Assembly (NCBI GenBank): GCA_025454395.1
Contig: JALOOM010000039.1
Span: 1-38,453 of the forward strand
Source: Elainella sp. Prado103
Lineage (GTDB): Bacteria > Cyanobacteriota > Cyanobacteriia > Elainellales > Elainellaceae
Direction of reading: 5' to 3'
DNA length: 38,453 nt
This document shows, piece after piece, positions 26,546 through 34,307 of the stretch. Below the pieces are notes generated by a model. The model saw only the letters and a list, made by a program, of their open reading frames with translations. It was not told the origin of the DNA and did no database searches. Position 1 is the first letter of the stretch. The number at the start of each line of letters is the position of its first letter. The translations under genes were made by a program, and so were the position numbers.

Positions 26546-27595
26546 ATGATCCCCGTAATTTTAGCTGGTGGTAAAGGGGAGCGCTTTTGGCCTCTCAGTC
26601 GCAAACATCGCCCCAAGCAGTTTCTCAGCTTAGATGGCAGTGGTCGGAGTCTATTACAAGCAACTGCTGATCGACTCTTGAGCTTGTCCGATGGCTGGCA
26701 AGGGCTATGGGTGATCACGGCCGCCCACTTGGAGTCTGGTGTGAAAGCACAATTGCCGGAACTGCCATCGGAAAATTTGTTAGTGGAAATAGAAGGTCGA
26801 GATACTGCTCCTGCGGTGGCTTGGGCAACATTAGAAATTGCCAAGCGATATGGTGAAGATGCTGTGATTGGGTTCTTCCCAGCCGATCACTGGATTCAGG
26901 AACAAGATATTTTCGAACAAACCCTCCAAGCAGCGGCTGATCTGGCGGTAAGCCAATCGGCCATTGCGACTCTGGGGATTACTCCCAACTATGCCTCGAC
27001 GGGCTATGGCTACATTGAGCAGGGGGAGCCGATCGGTGAATTTCAGGGAGTTGCCGGTTATAAAGTGAGCCGGTTTACTGAGAAACCCGATCAAGCAACC
27101 GCCGAGCAGTTTCTATCTACGGGGCGATTTAGCTGGAACGGTGGCATGTTCATCTTCCCGGCTGGGGTGATGCTGCAAGAGCTAAAAACCCACGCTCCTG
27201 AAATTTTACAACCGCTGGCAACGCAAGGATCCGCCGTCTATCCGAATTTACCCAAGTTGAGTATTGACTACGCCCTGATGGAGAAAACCGATCGCGCCTA
27301 TGTGCTACCCGTGCGGTTCGGCTGGGATGATCTGGGTGACTGGAACGCGATCGATCGCTTACTCAAAGATGAGCGTCCTAATGTGGAGTTGGCAGCCCAT
27401 GTTGGTTTAGATACTCAAGGGGCATTGCTCTATTCCTCGGATCCAGAAGAGTTAGTGGTGACGATCGGACTAGAAGACACTGTAATTGTCCGGGATGGCA
27501 AGGTGACCCTGGTGGTTCACAAAGATCGCACCCAAGACATCAAAAAAGTGCTGAAACAGCTTCAAGACCATCCAGAATGGGCAAAATTGCTGTAG
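26546..27595 (+). CDS. manC: mannose-1-phosphate guanylyltransferase
   Basis: This 349-residue nucleotidyltransferase forms GDP-mannose from mannose-1-phosphate and GTP. The signature is N-terminal: VILAGGKGERFWPLSRKHRPKQ (nucleotide loop and catalytic Arg/Lys). Other family blocks are present: VEIEGRDTAPAV, FFPADHWIQ, GYGYIEQG, FTEKPD, WNGGMFIF and DYALMEKTD. It has only the pyrophosphorylase domain and a short C-terminal beta region, not the cupin isomerase domain of bifunctional ManC/AlgA proteins. GDP-mannose feeds exopolysaccharide and glycan synthesis, which suits the downstream glycosyltransferase 28 nt away. Confidence 0.93.
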   Translation: MIPVILAGGKGERFWPLSRKHRPKQFLSLDGSGRSLLQATADRLLSLSDGWQGLWVITAAHLESGVKAQLPELPSENLLVEIEGRDTAPAVAWATLEIAKRYGEDAVIGFFPADHWIQEQDIFEQTLQAAADLAVSQSAIATLGITPNYASTGYGYIEQGEPIGEFQGVAGYKVSRFTEKPDQATAEQFLSTGRFSWNGGMFIFPAGVMLQELKTHAPEILQPLATQGSAVYPNLPKLSIDYALMEKTDRAYVLPVRFGWDDLGDWNAIDRLLKDERPNVELAAHVGLDTQGALLYSSDPEELVVTIGLEDTVIVRDGKVTLVVHKDRTQDIKKVLKQLQDHPEWAKLL

Positions 27596-27623
27596 CTGTT
27601 TTGAGGTTAGATGGCACTGCTTT

Positions 27624-29276
27624 ATGGCAATGTGGCCGATGAAATCACCGTGGCCGATGAAATCACCACTCCGTTTTGTGCTGATGGTGCTGATTATTTT
27701 TGGCACCCTCTGCCGGTTCGTTCAGCTCGACCACAAACTCTACTGGTATGATGAAACCTTCACATCTCTGCGGGCAGCAGGCTATACCGAAGCAGAGATT
27801 GTTGTCCATTTTGCCGATACTGCGGTTGTTTCGGCGGCTGAGCTGCAACAATATCAGCATCCCATTGCCGATCGAACCTTAGCAGATACACTCCATAGTT
27901 TAGCTATAGAAGATACACAGCATCCGCCGCTTTACTATATCCTTGCCCATGTTTGGAGTCGCTGGGTTGGCAGTTCCGTTGCGGCTTTGCGGTTCCTGCC
28001 CGCTTTACTGAGTCTGTTCAGTTTGCCAGCTATGTATTGGTTAGGACAGGAATTGTGGCTGCGGTTGGGAGCAAGTCAAACCTCGTTGCTTGTATGGATT
28101 GGAGTAGCGCTAATCGCGATTTCACCTTTCCAACTCAGCTATGGACAAGAATCCCGGCAGTATAGTCTCTGGGCCACCTTAACCCTTGTGATGACTGCGG
28201 CCCTCCTACGGGCTTTACGGCTGCCCAATTGGCGGAATTGGCTCCTCTATGCCATTACGGTGGCGACTGGTCTTTATACATTTTTATTTACAGGGTTGAT
28301 CTGCCTGGCTCACGGCATTTATGTCTTCAGTGAGTCCATCTGGAATCCGGATGGCTTTGATCCACCCCACCGTCGATCGCTCCTCGGCTGCTTAGGGGCA
28401 ACCCTCTTGGCCGGTCTGTTGTTTTTGCCTTGGGCAATCACCTTGTGGCAGAACCTGGAACAGGCCCAAACGGTGACCGACTGGACTAATTATGTTCGAC
28501 CCAGCTATGAGTTAATCCGATCGTGGTTACAAAGCATGGCGCGTGGTTTCTACGATCGGAAAGTCTTTTGGCTCGACCGGGGGATCCAAATTGCCATCAT
28601 TGCGATCGTGCTATATGCCTTTTACTGGCTACGTCGAACTGCGGTGCCTGCGGTATGGCGCTTAGTGTTCAGCTTAACGCTGGTGCCATTTCTACCGTTG
28701 ATGCTAGCGGATATTACGGTCGGAGGAATGCGATCGATGGTGCCGCGCTACTTCATCCCCTCTTTGCTAGGAATGCAGCTTGCAGTCACCTATTTGTTTG
28801 GGACAAAACTCGCCGCCCCCCAAGCTCGACCTGGTCTTTGGCGTGGGCTGTTTTGCTTTCTCTGTAGCGCGAGCTTAGTGGCCAATTTAACCAATCTTCA
28901 GGATACGACTTGGTGGCAAAAAGATCATAATCAAGCGGTGCCAGAAATTGCTGAATGGGTGCGCCAAACGCCCCAGAGTATTCTGATCAGCGATGCCGAA
29001 ACGGGTGATCTGCTCTCCCTAGCCCAGGCTTTAGACCCGGATGCTCAGATCCTGATTCGCCCCCGTTGTTACACCTGCACAACCCATTTGCCGGATGTTT
29101 TCGATGCACAAATCCTGAGCTTGGTTCCCCCTCAAACCACTCTATATTTATTTCATCCGCGGAGCACAGCGCAATGGCGAGCATCGCTCATCCATCCCCA
29201 GTATGATTTTGAGGTCATTTCACTGCAAACAGAAGAAGCAATTAATAAACTTTTCTGGAGAATTGTAAAAAAATAA
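27624..29276 (+). CDS. GT39/ArnT-like glycosyltransferase (GT-C fold membrane protein)
   Basis: This 550-residue polytopic protein has about 11 TM helices. The first periplasmic loop carries LDHKLYWYDETFTSLRAAG, an acidic-motif arrangement typical of GT-C enzymes (dolichyl- or undecaprenyl-phosphate-sugar mannosyltransferases). A second loop has HPPLYYILAHVW, characteristic of the PMT_2 family. The C-terminal third is a soluble periplasmic domain (about 440-550). It probably transfers a sugar from a lipid carrier to a glycan or protein. The first 16 residues contain a duplicated WPMKSP, made by an 18-bp tandem duplication next to the start, so the true start could be any of several Met codons. 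It is likely co-transcribed with manC. Confidence 0.87.
   Translation: MAMWPMKSPWPMKSPLRFVLMVLIIFGTLCRFVQLDHKLYWYDETFTSLRAAGYTEAEIVVHFADTAVVSAAELQQYQHPIADRTLADTLHSLAIEDTQHPPLYYILAHVWSRWVGSSVAALRFLPALLSLFSLPAMYWLGQELWLRLGASQTSLLVWIGVALIAISPFQLSYGQESRQYSLWATLTLVMTAALLRALRLPNWRNWLLYAITVATGLYTFLFTGLICLAHGIYVFSESIWNPDGFDPPHRRSLLGCLGATLLAGLLFLPWAITLWQNLEQAQTVTDWTNYVRPSYELIRSWLQSMARGFYDRKVFWLDRGIQIAIIAIVLYAFYWLRRTAVPAVWRLVFSLTLVPFLPLMLADITVGGMRSMVPRYFIPSLLGMQLAVTYLFGTKLAAPQARPGLWRGLFCFLCSASLVANLTNLQDTTWWQKDHNQAVPEIAEWVRQTPQSILISDAETGDLLSLAQALDPDAQILIRPRCYTCTTHLPDVFDAQILSLVPPQTTLYLFHPRSTAQWRASLIHPQYDFEVISLQTEEAINKLFWRIVKK
27631..27666 (+). repeat. 18-bp tandem duplication at glycosyltransferase start
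   Basis: TGGCCGATGAAATCACCG is followed at once by a second copy with the last base changed. It doubles the WPMKSP segment at the N-terminus. Confidence 0.85.
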
Positions 29277-29516
29277 TCTTTCAGATGAATTTACATTCTT
29301 TTTTTAGTCAAACTGTGATCTCACGGTTTAAAAATTCACATTGAATTTATTCTATTCTTTTAAAAGAATTACGATTTTACTTAACAGAAAAAGCTAAGAA
29401 AAATGGAAGGTTTCAAATTAGAAACGATCGCTCAAGCTCAATCAAATCCAGCTTTCTAGCCCAATCAAACAGACTTTTGTTGAAAACAGGCGAGCTATAG
29501 TTGCTGGTAGTACGCT
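29277..29516. other. AT-rich intergenic stretch
   Basis: These 240 bases are clearly richer in A and T than the surrounding chromosome. They separate the glycosyltransferase from the receiver-like gene. A T-run at 29298-29304 has no convincing hairpin before it. No gene or RNA is recognised. Confidence 0.5.
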
Positions 29517-29918
29517 ATGGCTCCTATGGAACAGTTGCAGAACTACATTTTGATTTTTGATCAAGGCTCGGATGATCTCCCGCTGATTGAATCTCTGTTG
29601 GGGCATTTACGCTGCCCCTTAGTGATTGCAAGTTCACTAGAGCAAGCGATCGCTCGAGCCAGTCAAGCCCCTCCCTATTTGCTGATTCTGGCAGGACAGC
29701 ATGAGTGGTCGAGATCGATCGTGCATCAATTTCGCAGCCTGGCCGACACTTGTGGCATCACCATTGTGGCGCTAACGGATGTCCATGCCCCTAGTTGGCC
29801 GCGACAAGAAGATAATCCTGGTGTCGATGGATTTTTAGTCAAACCGTTGAACGGCGATATTTTGAGTTCCCTGGTGCAGTCTGCTTGGGTACGTCAGAAT
29901 TATTGTTCCAGTCATTAA
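29517..29918 (+). CDS. receiver-like protein lacking the phospho-Asp
   Basis: This 133-residue single-domain protein has the response-regulator fold outline: YILIFDQGSDDLP at the N-terminus, a central LLILAGQHEWS strand where the phospho-acceptor Asp would lie, IVALTD with the conserved Thr, and FLVKPLNGDIL with the conserved Lys-Pro. At the acceptor strand the usual LxxxD is replaced by LILAG, so it cannot be phosphorylated there. Pseudo-receivers often act as protein-interaction or redox-sensing modules, for example in the cyanobacterial clock protein KaiA (established for that family). No output domain or kinase is adjacent. Two in-frame ATGs (29517 and 29526) could start it. Confidence 0.75.
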   Translation: MAPMEQLQNYILIFDQGSDDLPLIESLLGHLRCPLVIASSLEQAIARASQAPPYLLILAGQHEWSRSIVHQFRSLADTCGITIVALTDVHAPSWPRQEDNPGVDGFLVKPLNGDILSSLVQSAWVRQNYCSSH

Positions 29919-30014
29919 TCGGCAGATGCGGTTGCATGGCCTGAGACAAGGCGGGCGATCGATTGAGATGATATACTCACTGATAGGTAGGGAATATATC
30001 GGTGAAATATTTTG

Positions 30015-30033
30015 GATGAGCGATCGGCTCATC
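30015..30033. terminator. perfect palindromic hairpin, possible terminator
   Basis: GATGAGC and GCTCATC form a 7-bp stem around the loop GATCG, followed by TCTCCTTTATTT. It lies about 100 nt after the receiver-like gene. The T-run is poor, so termination is only likely, and a HIP1-related palindrome is the alternative. Confidence 0.4.
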
Positions 30034-30060
30034 TCTCCTTTATTTCCAGAGTTAAATCTA

Positions 30061-30216
30061 ATGGCCGATCAGGTATTGGCAGCAGTCCAGTAACCGACAG
30101 ATTTTTACAGGATTTTTCTCAGCATTTTGGAGCGGTTGGCAGCCGCGACGGGTGTGGAACTCGGTAAGTTGATCCTGGAACAGGTGCTTAATCTGGGAAA
30201 GTCAGCCTATTTCTAG
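30061..30216 (+). pseudogene. possible gene remnant with internal stop
   Basis: One frame runs ATG at 30061 (MADQVLAAVQ), a TAA at 30091-30093, then an open segment reading ILERLAAATGVELGKLILEQ... to a TAG at 30214-30216. The second part has good protein-like helical composition but no start codon with a ribosome-binding site. It may be a decayed small gene interrupted by one stop. No family is recognised. Its stop overlaps the stop of the convergent MNT gene within one CTAG. Confidence 0.3.
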
Positions 30217-30506
30217 AAGGCACGAATTGCCTCCTTTAATACCACTTCTCTAAGCGTTGGACGTAATGATTGGGGAGTCCCTAAATCAACCGAACAGTTT
30301 AAGATTTCTTCCAGATATTCTTTTAGCTCAATAAAGGTGAACAAGCCTACGGGTTTTTCAAACTCTACAAGTAAATCAACATCACTTTCGGCATGGGCTT
30401 CATCCCGCGCCACAGAACCAAACAATAGAAGTGTGCTAACCGCAAATCTTTTAAGCTGCTCTTGATGATTGACTAACGTTTGTATGACGATTTGGCGACT
30501 CAGCAT
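30213..30506 (-). CDS. minimal nucleotidyltransferase (MNT domain, MntA-like)
   Basis: This 97-residue protein has the Pol-beta-type nucleotidyltransferase signature GSVARDEAHAESDVDLLVEF, with GS and the DxD pair, and the common LKEYLEEILNCSVDLG segment. Proteins of this type are usually antitoxins that AMPylate a HEPN-domain partner toxin. Here no HEPN gene lies next to it: the downstream side has only a remnant on the other strand and the upstream side a palindromic element. ATG 30506 follows a strong GGAGG 8-9 nt upstream; a TTG at 30515 is less likely. It may be an orphaned antitoxin. Confidence 0.9.
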   Translation of the reverse strand: MLSRQIVIQTLVNHQEQLKRFAVSTLLLFGSVARDEAHAESDVDLLVEFEKPVGLFTFIELKEYLEEILNCSVDLGTPQSLRPTLREVVLKEAIRAF

Positions 30507-30561
30507 CCAAGCCAACCTCCTATTTTTTGAGTAGAAGACAAACTGAAACCCCCTGCTGAAT

Positions 30562-30716
30562 GCTGATTGGCTGACAAAACTTTTCCCCTCATCCCTAAAT
30601 CCCTTCTCCCACTAGGGGCGAAGGGACTTGCAATCAAATCCTGGTTCGACAGCCCCTCGCCCGCTCTGGGAGAGGGGTTGGGGTGAGGGTAGTTTGAGTT
30701 TTGTCAGTCAATCAGC
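30562..30716. repeat. palindromic MITE-like element
   Basis: The ends form a near-perfect inverted repeat: GCTGATTGGCTGACAAAAC (30562-30580) against GTTTTGTCAGTCAATCAGC (30698-30716), one mismatch. Inside, CCCCTCATCCC and GGGGTGAGGG form a second inverted pair, and TCCCTTCTCCC...GGGAGAGGGG strings resemble a palindromic repeat common between bacterial genes, by recall. No transposase is present. It begins exactly at the stop codon of the methylase remnant. Confidence 0.7.
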
Positions 30717-31366
30717 TACTGAATGTCAAAGACATTTTCATCCTTGGAGCCATCGGGTGTGACTTCTTTCTTTTTCGTATTACTGTGCAAATCCATCTCG
30801 TAAATTTGATCAAACGTTTGCTCTAAACTGCGACGCATACCGCGAAATGGGGAATTATCCAGATAGCCATGATTCGTAATAAACGCCAGAATGCCTTGCT
30901 TGGTTTGATCAATCCGCCACTGTCCAAAGCGAATAAATTTCACATAGTCATCGAGTAGCATTTTGGGATTCTGTTCTTTCATTTCATCTTTGGGATAATA
31001 CGCATCCCGAACTAGCATTGTCACCCATTTGCTTTTATTGGCAGAGTTCAACTGGCTCCGGCGTATAGTAAACCCCTCGTCTCTCCCGCATCTGGGGCAG
31101 TGCCCGTAAATCTCGCGCTGCTGTTCATCCGCCATTAAGAACTGCTTGATGTCACCATCGGTCAATCCATCTAGTTCAGCGTAGAAACCAACGGCGATCG
31201 GGCAGGTGTCTTCTGCTTCGTCTTCATCAGCACCAGGTCGCAAAAACCAGAATCGGGAGCCTTCAGGGTCACGCTGCTTTAAGGGGTACTCCAGAATTTG
31301 CCGTAGTGCTTCAACTCGGCTTTCTTGGGTTCCAGAGATAACAGCTTGTAAATTCACAGCAGACAT
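30716..31366 (-). pseudogene. chimeric remnant with a type ISP/IIG-like DNA methylase fragment
   Basis: This is an open 216-residue frame. Its second half (about 130-216: DDYVKFIRFGQWRIDQT, ILAFITNHGYLDN, FRGMRRSLEQTFDQIYEMDL, then PDGSKDENVFDIQ) matches by recall the segment after the NPPY motif of large adenine-methylase/restriction proteins (type IIG or ISP). In those proteins the sequence continues QGVAI; here it stops at the edge of the palindromic element. The catalytic NPPY motif is absent. The first half (residues 1-120) has a CPRCGRDEG zinc-knuckle-like pair and is not typical of that family. It is probably a fragment left by deletion and rearrangement, with no methylase activity. 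Confidence 0.7.
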
Positions 31367-31550
31367 AGAGAACTGACCCAGGCAAAGAGCTTCTTATCAA
31401 GATAGCTTATGGCTCAATTGGGCTCCGGTATCAGCAATAGATGACAATGTTCAGTAAGGTTTCCGTCACTAGAAGGATGGATAAAACAAACAAGACAAAT
31501 CCCTGAGGAGTCGCCAGCAGATTTCAGGTTGTTGCCCCGACCCAAAACTG

Positions 31551-31580
31551 AGCCGCATCTCCAAGAGCCGCATCTCCAAG
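31551..31580. repeat. 15-bp tandem duplication
   Basis: AGCCGCATCTCCAAG is duplicated exactly, 27 nt before the oxidoreductase start. Confidence 0.85.
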
Positions 31581-31606
31581 AAATATTCCTTCAAGTATTG
31601 CTTGCC

Positions 31607-32758
31607 ATGAAACAAGTCACGATCGTCGGCTGTGGCGTTGTAGGTGCCATGATCGCCTACGAGCTGAGTCATCTGCCTGAATTGAAAATTACCGTGCTCG
31701 ATCGCCAACCCCCGGCCCAAGATTCCACTGGAGCGGCATTAGGGGTATTGATGGGGATCATTAGCCAAAAAACAAAGGGGAAAGCCTGGAATCTACGCCA
31801 AGCGAGCATTCAGCGCTATGCAACCCTGATTCCCGAATTGGCAGCCGCGATCGGTCGATCTCTACCCTGGAATACGCAGGGTATTTTGAAACTGTGTTTT
31901 GATTCGGCAGAATTACCCCGCTGGCATCAACTGGCAACCTTAAGACAACAGCAAGGCTGGACGCTGGAAGTCTGGTCGATCGATCAGGTGGCTCAACGCT
32001 GTCCCCAAGTTCGGTGTGACGGGGGATCGGCTCACAGGCTGGTCGGAGCCATCTACTCACCTCAAGATTATCAGATTGATCCGACAGCGCTCACCCTGGC
32101 CCTCGTGCAGGCTGCCCAGGCTCGTGGGGTCACCTTTCGGTTTGATGCGCCGGTCGAGCGATTACTGCCTGCGGTCTCTGCCGAAGCTGCCCATGCCCAC
32201 TCACAAGCTTGTCAGCAGCTTCAAACTGCTACAGAAGTTTTGGCTAGCGACTGGGTGGTGATCGCGGCCGGACTGGGCTCCACCCCCCTGACCCAATCTG
32301 CCAGCCCCCCTGTGGCTCTGCAACCTGTGCTGGGGCAAGCACTCAAAATCCACTGTCCAGCCCTGGATCAGTCCTCCTTTCAGCCTGTCATAACTGGAAA
32401 TGACATTCACCTCGTCCCGATCGGCCATAGCGAATATTGGATTGGCGCGACGGTTGAGTTTCCTCCTGATCCGGCCGGTATTGCCCCCAACCATTTCCTT
32501 CAACCTGAGGCTGCCAGACTAGAATCCCTTTGGCAAGGTGCGATCGAGATTTGGCCCGCCTTGATCAAGGCCACCGTCCTCAAAAGCTGGTCTGGATTAC
32601 GGCCCCGTCCTGTCAACCGGCCTGCGCCCATCATTGAGTTTCTACCCGGCTACACCAATGTCTGCGTCGCCACTGGGCATTACCGGAACGGAGTCCTGTT
32701 GGCACCTGCTACCGCTCAGTTAGTACGATCGATGCTCCAGACCGCTTGGGGTGGATGA
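31607..32758 (+). CDS. FAD-dependent oxidoreductase (DAO family, ThiO-like)
   Basis: This 383-residue flavoenzyme has the N-terminal dinucleotide-binding motif VTIVGCGVVGAMIAYEL (GxGxxG), a glutamate-type acidic turn at VLDRQ, and the DAO-family second half with WVVIAAGLGS and a C-terminal SGLRPRPVNRPAPIIEFLPG ... ATGHYRNGVLLAPATA. The latter resembles glycine oxidase ThiO, which makes iminoacetate for the thiamine thiazole ring. Other amine or amino-acid oxidases share the fold, so the substrate is inferred. No other thi gene is nearby. ATG 31607 is chosen because the FAD motif begins directly after; the upstream frame is repetitive and unlikely to be coding. Confidence 0.87.
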   Translation: MKQVTIVGCGVVGAMIAYELSHLPELKITVLDRQPPAQDSTGAALGVLMGIISQKTKGKAWNLRQASIQRYATLIPELAAAIGRSLPWNTQGILKLCFDSAELPRWHQLATLRQQQGWTLEVWSIDQVAQRCPQVRCDGGSAHRLVGAIYSPQDYQIDPTALTLALVQAAQARGVTFRFDAPVERLLPAVSAEAAHAHSQACQQLQTATEVLASDWVVIAAGLGSTPLTQSASPPVALQPVLGQALKIHCPALDQSSFQPVITGNDIHLVPIGHSEYWIGATVEFPPDPAGIAPNHFLQPEAARLESLWQGAIEIWPALIKATVLKSWSGLRPRPVNRPAPIIEFLPGYTNVCVATGHYRNGVLLAPATAQLVRSMLQTAWGG

Positions 32759-32772
32759 GCCACCCAGTCCGA

Positions 32773-32798
32773 AAGATTGCCGGGATCCGGTAAATCTT
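32773..32798. terminator. imperfect palindrome between convergent genes
   Basis: AAGATTGCCGG and CCGGTAAATCTT can pair around GAT with mismatches. The location between two convergent stops suits a two-way terminator, but no T-tract follows on either strand. Confidence 0.3.
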
Positions 32799-32856
32799 GG
32801 CCACGCTGCCGCTCATCCCCTTGCCTTCCTTTCCCCGTTCTCAGGGATCAGAGAAG

Positions 32857-33609
32857 CTAGTGAGAGAGACTAGAACTAGAACTAGAACGGGAGGTCGGTG
32901 GATTATCGGCTTCTAGATAACGCTCAAAGTAGTCTACTCGCGCATCAAAACCGAAACCTTGCAAACGACCAGCCACTTCCCGCGCACTGGCATAGTTGGG
33001 ATAGCCACCAGCATTGATGAAGGTACCGGGCAACGCCCCATCGATCACCGCATCGGGGACAATTTGCTGCACGGCTGACAGACGACTGGCATCCGCATGA
33101 GGCACGATCACCACATAGGGTCCGATCACCGCAGGGGGCAAGACAGACGAAGGGGGTTCGATTCCAGGGACTAGAATGTTATTCCCAACGGGGGTAAAAC
33201 TGGGGCTACTGGAGCTACTGGGGACACTGGCGATCGGCACAGCATTAACCGGGAATGGCACACTGCTACCAAACAAGGCAGTCCAAGTCTCTGGGCCAAC
33301 GATGCCATCGACTAACAAACCACACTTTCGTTGAAACCGCATAACAGCCCGTTCCGTTTGCCGACCAAAGACCCCGTCAGCCGAAATACCCAGTGCCGCC
33401 TGCACATCAGACACGGCTGGCCCCACAGCTCCCCGTCGCATGTAGGCATAGGCATCGGAAGTCAACCCGACCACGCCAGCCACGATCGCCAGTCCTAAAA
33501 ATCCTTGGAGGGCAGACCTTGACAATTTTCGAGTCAGCGCCTTAAATTGCTTCAGCTTAGATAACCCTGCCTTGTTCGCAAAAGCAGAGTGATTGGATAG
33601 CGATTTCAT
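32857..33609 (-). CDS. exported peptidoglycan-binding protein with SPOR-like C-terminus
   Basis: This 250-residue protein has an N-terminal signal anchor (about 26-50, ALQGFLGLAIVAGVVGLTSDAYA), a PG_binding_1 domain (RRGAVGPAVSDVQAALG ... DGVFGRQTERAVMRFQRKCGLLVDGIVGPETW), a Ser/Pro linker, and a C-terminal SPOR-like fold (VVIVPHADASRLSAVQQ ... NYASAREVAGRLQGFGFDARVDYF) ending in a Ser-rich tail. Both domain types bind peptidoglycan, so it probably acts in the periplasm at the wall. ATG 33609 follows GAGGAAACC, a good ribosome-binding site; a longer in-frame start (33693) lacks one. Confidence 0.88.
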   Translation of the reverse strand: MKSLSNHSAFANKAGLSKLKQFKALTRKLSRSALQGFLGLAIVAGVVGLTSDAYAYMRRGAVGPAVSDVQAALGISADGVFGRQTERAVMRFQRKCGLLVDGIVGPETWTALFGSSVPFPVNAVPIASVPSSSSSPSFTPVGNNILVPGIEPPSSVLPPAVIGPYVVIVPHADASRLSAVQQIVPDAVIDGALPGTFINAGGYPNYASAREVAGRLQGFGFDARVDYFERYLEADNPPTSRSSSSSSLSH

Positions 33610-34307
33610 GGTTTCCTCGCTCAACTTTGTGATTGTTTGAACAAACTCAGGAATGGTGGGTGACGGCTCGATCCGACAATCGGGCCTGGGCACTCTAAGC
33701 CGCAGTAGGGCGATCCAACTTCTGAGATAGGCTTCAACCGTCCTGGCAGACGATCGAAGATCTGTCTCAGAAACGCCTACTTGCTCTTCCGAGACTGGGC
33801 TTTACGGGTTAAAGGAATTGAGATAGCAGGTCTCTCATCAGACGATCGCCCGGGCGGATCGGTTTCCCACTCGGCGCATTCTGATTTGATCCCTACAGAT
33901 TTGATCCCTTTAAAATTTCCTGAATTATCTTTAGCTAATATTTATTCTTACCTGAAAATTCCCATCACGCTAGATGGTACAACCCTTTCAGGCGATCACT
34001 GCAATTCCTTGATCTCTAAATCTGATGTATCGGTGGGGAGATTTTTGGCTCAGGACGCTATAATTAGCGTTATTTAAATTTTCTGAAAAGAGATTAATTT
34101 TTAGTCTCAGCCTTTGTTCAGGCCAAATCCGCCTGTATATAGCGTATTTTGTGGCGGATTTTCAGGTCATCCACTGCCCTAGCCGGGCCTGCCCCTAATT
34201 TTAATTCATCAGAGAAAAAGTGAGCGGTCTGGGGGAGGTTATTTTGGCGAAGTTATTTTAGGGAGAGAGTAAAGTCCCTGATCATGCCGCTCTCCCCCTC
34301 GCTCGCT
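33610..34307. other. long intergenic stretch
   Basis: About 700 bases lie between the peptidoglycan-binding protein gene and the prolyl oligopeptidase gene, both on the minus strand. It contains a 15-bp duplication (GATTTGATCCCTACA at 33883, second copy at 33898), an AT-rich tract (33900-34110) and the imperfect palindrome GAGATTAATTTTTAGTCTC (34091-34109). A 98-codon frame at 33781-34077 lacks an ATG and is not called. No RNA gene is recognised. Confidence 0.5.

Noticed and set aside
30213-30506. Complete MNT/HEPN toxin-antitoxin system
   Set aside because: Only the MNT half is present; no HEPN-type ORF was found on either side.
33781-34077. 98-codon plus-strand ORF
   Set aside because: TTG start without SD, AT-rich and repeat-bearing sequence, no recognisable domain.
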